Shown one piece after another: positions 62,307-64,000 of a stretch of 64,000 nucleotides of DNA. The notes beneath the pieces were generated by a model. It was not told the DNA's origin and did not search any database. It worked only from the letters and a program-made list of their open reading frames with translations. Each line of letters begins with the position of its first letter. Within the stretch, counting starts at the first letter, position 1. Both the position numbers and the translations under genes were made by a program. Origin of the DNA: JANYCO01 sp035535995 (lineage in GTDB: Bacteria; Bacteroidota; Bacteroidia; Cytophagales; Cytophagaceae); NCBI GenBank assembly GCA_035535995.1, contig DATLOZ010000024.1:54620-118619 (forward strand), written 5' to 3'.

Positions 62307-62783
62307 TCAATGCGGCAGAGATAAGCATAATACTTTAAAAAGTTTGTCGTCTGTGATTACACATCCTGTTTGTAGCATTTCAAAAAGCTCAGCCTCGCGT
62401 TTCCTGGAATATTTTTTTTCGGTTGTATAAACCTTAAGCGAAGAAGGAGGGCATACAGCGGCTTGGGCAATATATTCATTGTTGGTAAAATCAGTGTTGT
62501 CTTCATTTAAAGCTTCCATTACTACTACAACCAATTTTTCTGGAAGGCATTGAAAGATCTGTATTTTTGTTTTGTCGCGGTATTCTAAAAAAGATGTTTT
62601 TCGTAAAATACTCTCAAATACTACATCGCTGAAAAGATCAATTATTTTTTCGGCCTTAAAGAGGTCTGTTTTTTTTAATTGTTCCCATTCTTCAGCAGTG
62701 ATTCCATTTATAATAAGATATTCTATAAAATCTTTCTCTAGTTCGTGAAGTTCATCAGGAGATAGGCGGCGGTATTCAGGCAT
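62307..62783 (-). CDS. Conserved Bacteroidota protein (DUF6495-like), unknown function
   Basis: 158 residues. N-terminal PEYRRLSPDELHELEKDFIEYLI, then GITAEEWEQLKK and a middle AEKIIDLFSDVVFESILRKT. Its pattern matches small Bacteroidota proteins adjacent to mltG; the DUF number is from memory. No catalytic motif seen. 50 nt upstream of mltG, same strand. Confidence 0.75.
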   Translation of the reverse strand: MPEYRRLSPDELHELEKDFIEYLIINGITAEEWEQLKKTDLFKAEKIIDLFSDVVFESILRKTSFLEYRDKTKIQIFQCLPEKLVVVVMEALNEDNTDFTNNEYIAQAAVCPPSSLKVYTTEKKYSRKREAELFEMLQTGCVITDDKLFKVLCLSLPH

Positions 62784-62833
62784 TGTATATCTAGGTTAAA
62801 TCAGCGAGGCATAAAATAATCCGGCTATTCTTG

Positions 62834-62841
62834 TAACTTTG
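62834..62841 (+). promoter_or_regulatory. Candidate -7 box for the DUF2480 gene
   Basis: TAACTTTG, 73 nt before the ATG at 62914. No TTG at -33 distance; weak. Confidence 0.3.
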
Positions 62842-62913
62842 AAAATAGCAATAATGAGTATTGCAACTATTTTATGTTGTTCCAATGTTGTATTCAAAGT
62901 TATCAGTTTAATT

Positions 62914-63426
62914 ATGGAAAATGAAATCATCAATAGAGTCGCTAATAGTTCGCTTATTACTTTTAACCTGGAGGATTATTATCATAAAGGTGAGCGTATA
63001 TTATATGATATAAAGCAAAATCTTTTTCAGGAGCTTATTTTAAAAGAAAAGGATTTTCGAGATTTCGTTAAAAATTATGATTGGAGTCAATATAAGGGGA
63101 AAAACGTTGGAATAATCTGTTCTACAGACGCCATTGTGCCTACTTGGGCATATATGCTCCTGGCAACCAGGCTTCAGCCCTATGCCAATATTGTAATATT
63201 TGGAGATTTGGAGAAGCTGGAACAGGCTTTGTATCAGGAAGCTCTGGCTAAAATTAACCCTCTGGATTATGAAAACGCAAAAGTAGTAATCAAAGGATGT
63301 GGTGACTTACCCGTTCCTGAATTTGCTTATGTAGAAATTACAAGACTTTTAACTCCTGTGGTACAGAGTCTTATGTACGGAGAACCATGTAGTACAGTCC
63401 CTATCTACAAAAATATTCAAAAATAA
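62914..63426 (+). CDS. DUF2480-family protein
   Basis: 170 residues from ATG 62914, which gives the usual family start, ENEIINRVANSSLITFNLED. The longer frame from 62839 adds 25 hydrophobic residues not found in relatives. Core: VKNYDWSQYKGKNVGIICST, then DAIVPTWAYMLLATRLQPYA and KVVIKGCGDLPVPEFAYVEI. DUF2480 proteins are Bacteroidota-specific; function unknown. Immediately upstream of the rRNA promoters. Confidence 0.88.
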   Translation: MENEIINRVANSSLITFNLEDYYHKGERILYDIKQNLFQELILKEKDFRDFVKNYDWSQYKGKNVGIICSTDAIVPTWAYMLLATRLQPYANIVIFGDLEKLEQALYQEALAKINPLDYENAKVVIKGCGDLPVPEFAYVEITRLLTPVVQSLMYGEPCSTVPIYKNIQK

Positions 63427-63427
63427 A

Positions 63428-63458
63428 TTTGGCGTTTTGGATTTTATCAATACCTTTG
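63428..63458 (+). promoter_or_regulatory. rRNA operon promoter P1
   Basis: TTTG (63428-63431), exact 19-nt spacer, TACCTTTG (63451-63458), perfect match to the Bacteroidota consensus. It overlaps the end of the DUF2480 gene region (2 nt after stop). Confidence 0.88.
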
Positions 63459-63564
63459 CACTCCCAATTCAACGACAGGGTAGCTGACAAGGATTGGAAA
63501 AGCATCGTTCTTTTGTTTATTGTTAATTCGAGTTAAAGAAAAATTAAAAATATTTTAAAAATTT

Positions 63565-63596
63565 CTTGACATGAATATCAAAAACAAATACCTTTG
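63565..63596 (+). promoter_or_regulatory. rRNA operon promoter P2
   Basis: CTTG (63565-63568), 20-nt spacer, TACCTTTG (63589-63596). The -7 box and the CTCCC just after it are the same as in P1, so the two promoters look duplicated 138 nt apart. Confidence 0.85.
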
Positions 63597-63710
63597 CGCT
63601 CCCTTAATACAAATAAGGGCAATGAAAAAGAAGAAGCAGTCTTCTTTGGAAATAAAAAAAATTAAGCTGTAAAGCTTACGAGTAACGAAGCAGCAATGCT
63701 GAGTTAACAA

Positions 63711-63723
63711 AGTTCTTTGACAA
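63711..63723 (+). promoter_or_regulatory. boxA-like antitermination element in the rRNA leader
   Basis: AGTTCTTTGACAA resembles boxA (TGCTCTTTAACA), the site for NusB/S10 loading that lets polymerase read through rRNA. The rest of the leader (63597-63900) holds no gene. Confidence 0.55.
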
Positions 63724-63900
63724 GATGTTTTAAGAAGGAATGACGAATTAAACTTAGTTAATTTTAAGGAATTGACTAGGACTTTGAATAGAATTAGAGG
63801 TTCAGGATCCGACAGACACATTAGCTAAGGGATACACGACTTAAGTAGGTATTGCCTTGGTTCCGATCACACGAATTTAGTAGGTGATTGGTTAGATTTT

Positions 63901-64000
<100 letters not shown>

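Overview
The window comes from a Bacteroidota (Bacteroidetes) chromosome, probably from the Cytophagales/Chitinophagales side. Four things point there. Promoters match the phylum-specific TTTG-N19-TAnnTTTG pattern (upstream of atpD, rpmH and the rRNA operon). atpD-atpC form a separate two-gene unit. One secreted protein ends in a type IX secretion (Por) sorting domain. The 16S rRNA 5' end at the right edge reads like this phylum. The genus cannot be fixed from what is visible. No phage, insertion sequence, CRISPR array or tRNA gene was seen.

Layout. 1-1744 (minus): two membrane proteins of cell-surface glycan type, the first cut by the window edge. 1975-15888 (plus): a long, tightly packed surface-polysaccharide operon with a sugar oxidoreductase, two DegT aminotransferases, two hexapeptide acyltransferases, two GT2 glycosyltransferases, an epimerase, an AlgI/AlgJ-like O-acetylation pair, a methyltransferase and two large membrane glycosyltransferase-like proteins. 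15915-18043 (minus): an epimerase and a GT4 glycosyltransferase, convergent with that operon. 18231-22848: a TPR protein, an M42-type peptidase and an exported OmpA-like protein, separated by a nested palindromic repeat element. 23070-24921: atpDC. 25065-31206: a TPR protein, a small membrane protein and a six-gene two-component signalling cluster. 31267-36613 (minus): oligopeptide ABC ATPase, RNase R, polyprenyl synthetase and a small membrane protein. 36704-42507: housekeeping genes (exonuclease, lipB, yraN, hpf, xerC-like, rpsU, ispE) and a sugar-phosphate transferase. 42914-48002: T9SS cargo, a GH20 hexosaminidase lipoprotein and an FHS sugar permease. 48078-50947 (minus): PhyH-type dioxygenase and M61 peptidase. 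51260-55273 (plus): rpmH, rnpA, a CtpA protease, a TSUP permease and tsaB. 55308-62783 (minus): yebC, nadD, an SDR with missing catalytic residues, menA, MFS, an exported zinc-finger protein and mltG. 62914-63426: a DUF2480 gene. 63428-64000: an rRNA operon with two tandem promoters and the first 100 bases of 16S rRNA.

How the genes fit together. The polysaccharide region looks able to make nucleotide-activated amino sugars, N-acylate them, load sugars on polyprenyl phosphate, transfer them with GT39-like integral membrane enzymes and O-acetylate the product outside the cytoplasm. The GH20-permease pair suggests uptake of GlcNAc-type sugars released outside the cell. The ABC/RNase R/polyprenyl synthetase and nadD/menA groups are ordinary housekeeping.

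The most unusual material is non-coding. There are at least two families of dispersed palindromic repeats in intergenic gaps, and a roughly 310-bp nested palindrome between 34-bp direct repeats that overlaps the end of a gene. There are also homopolymer tracts in surface-glycan genes (a G8 in a glycosyltransferase) and an SDR lacking its Rossmann glycines and catalytic serine.
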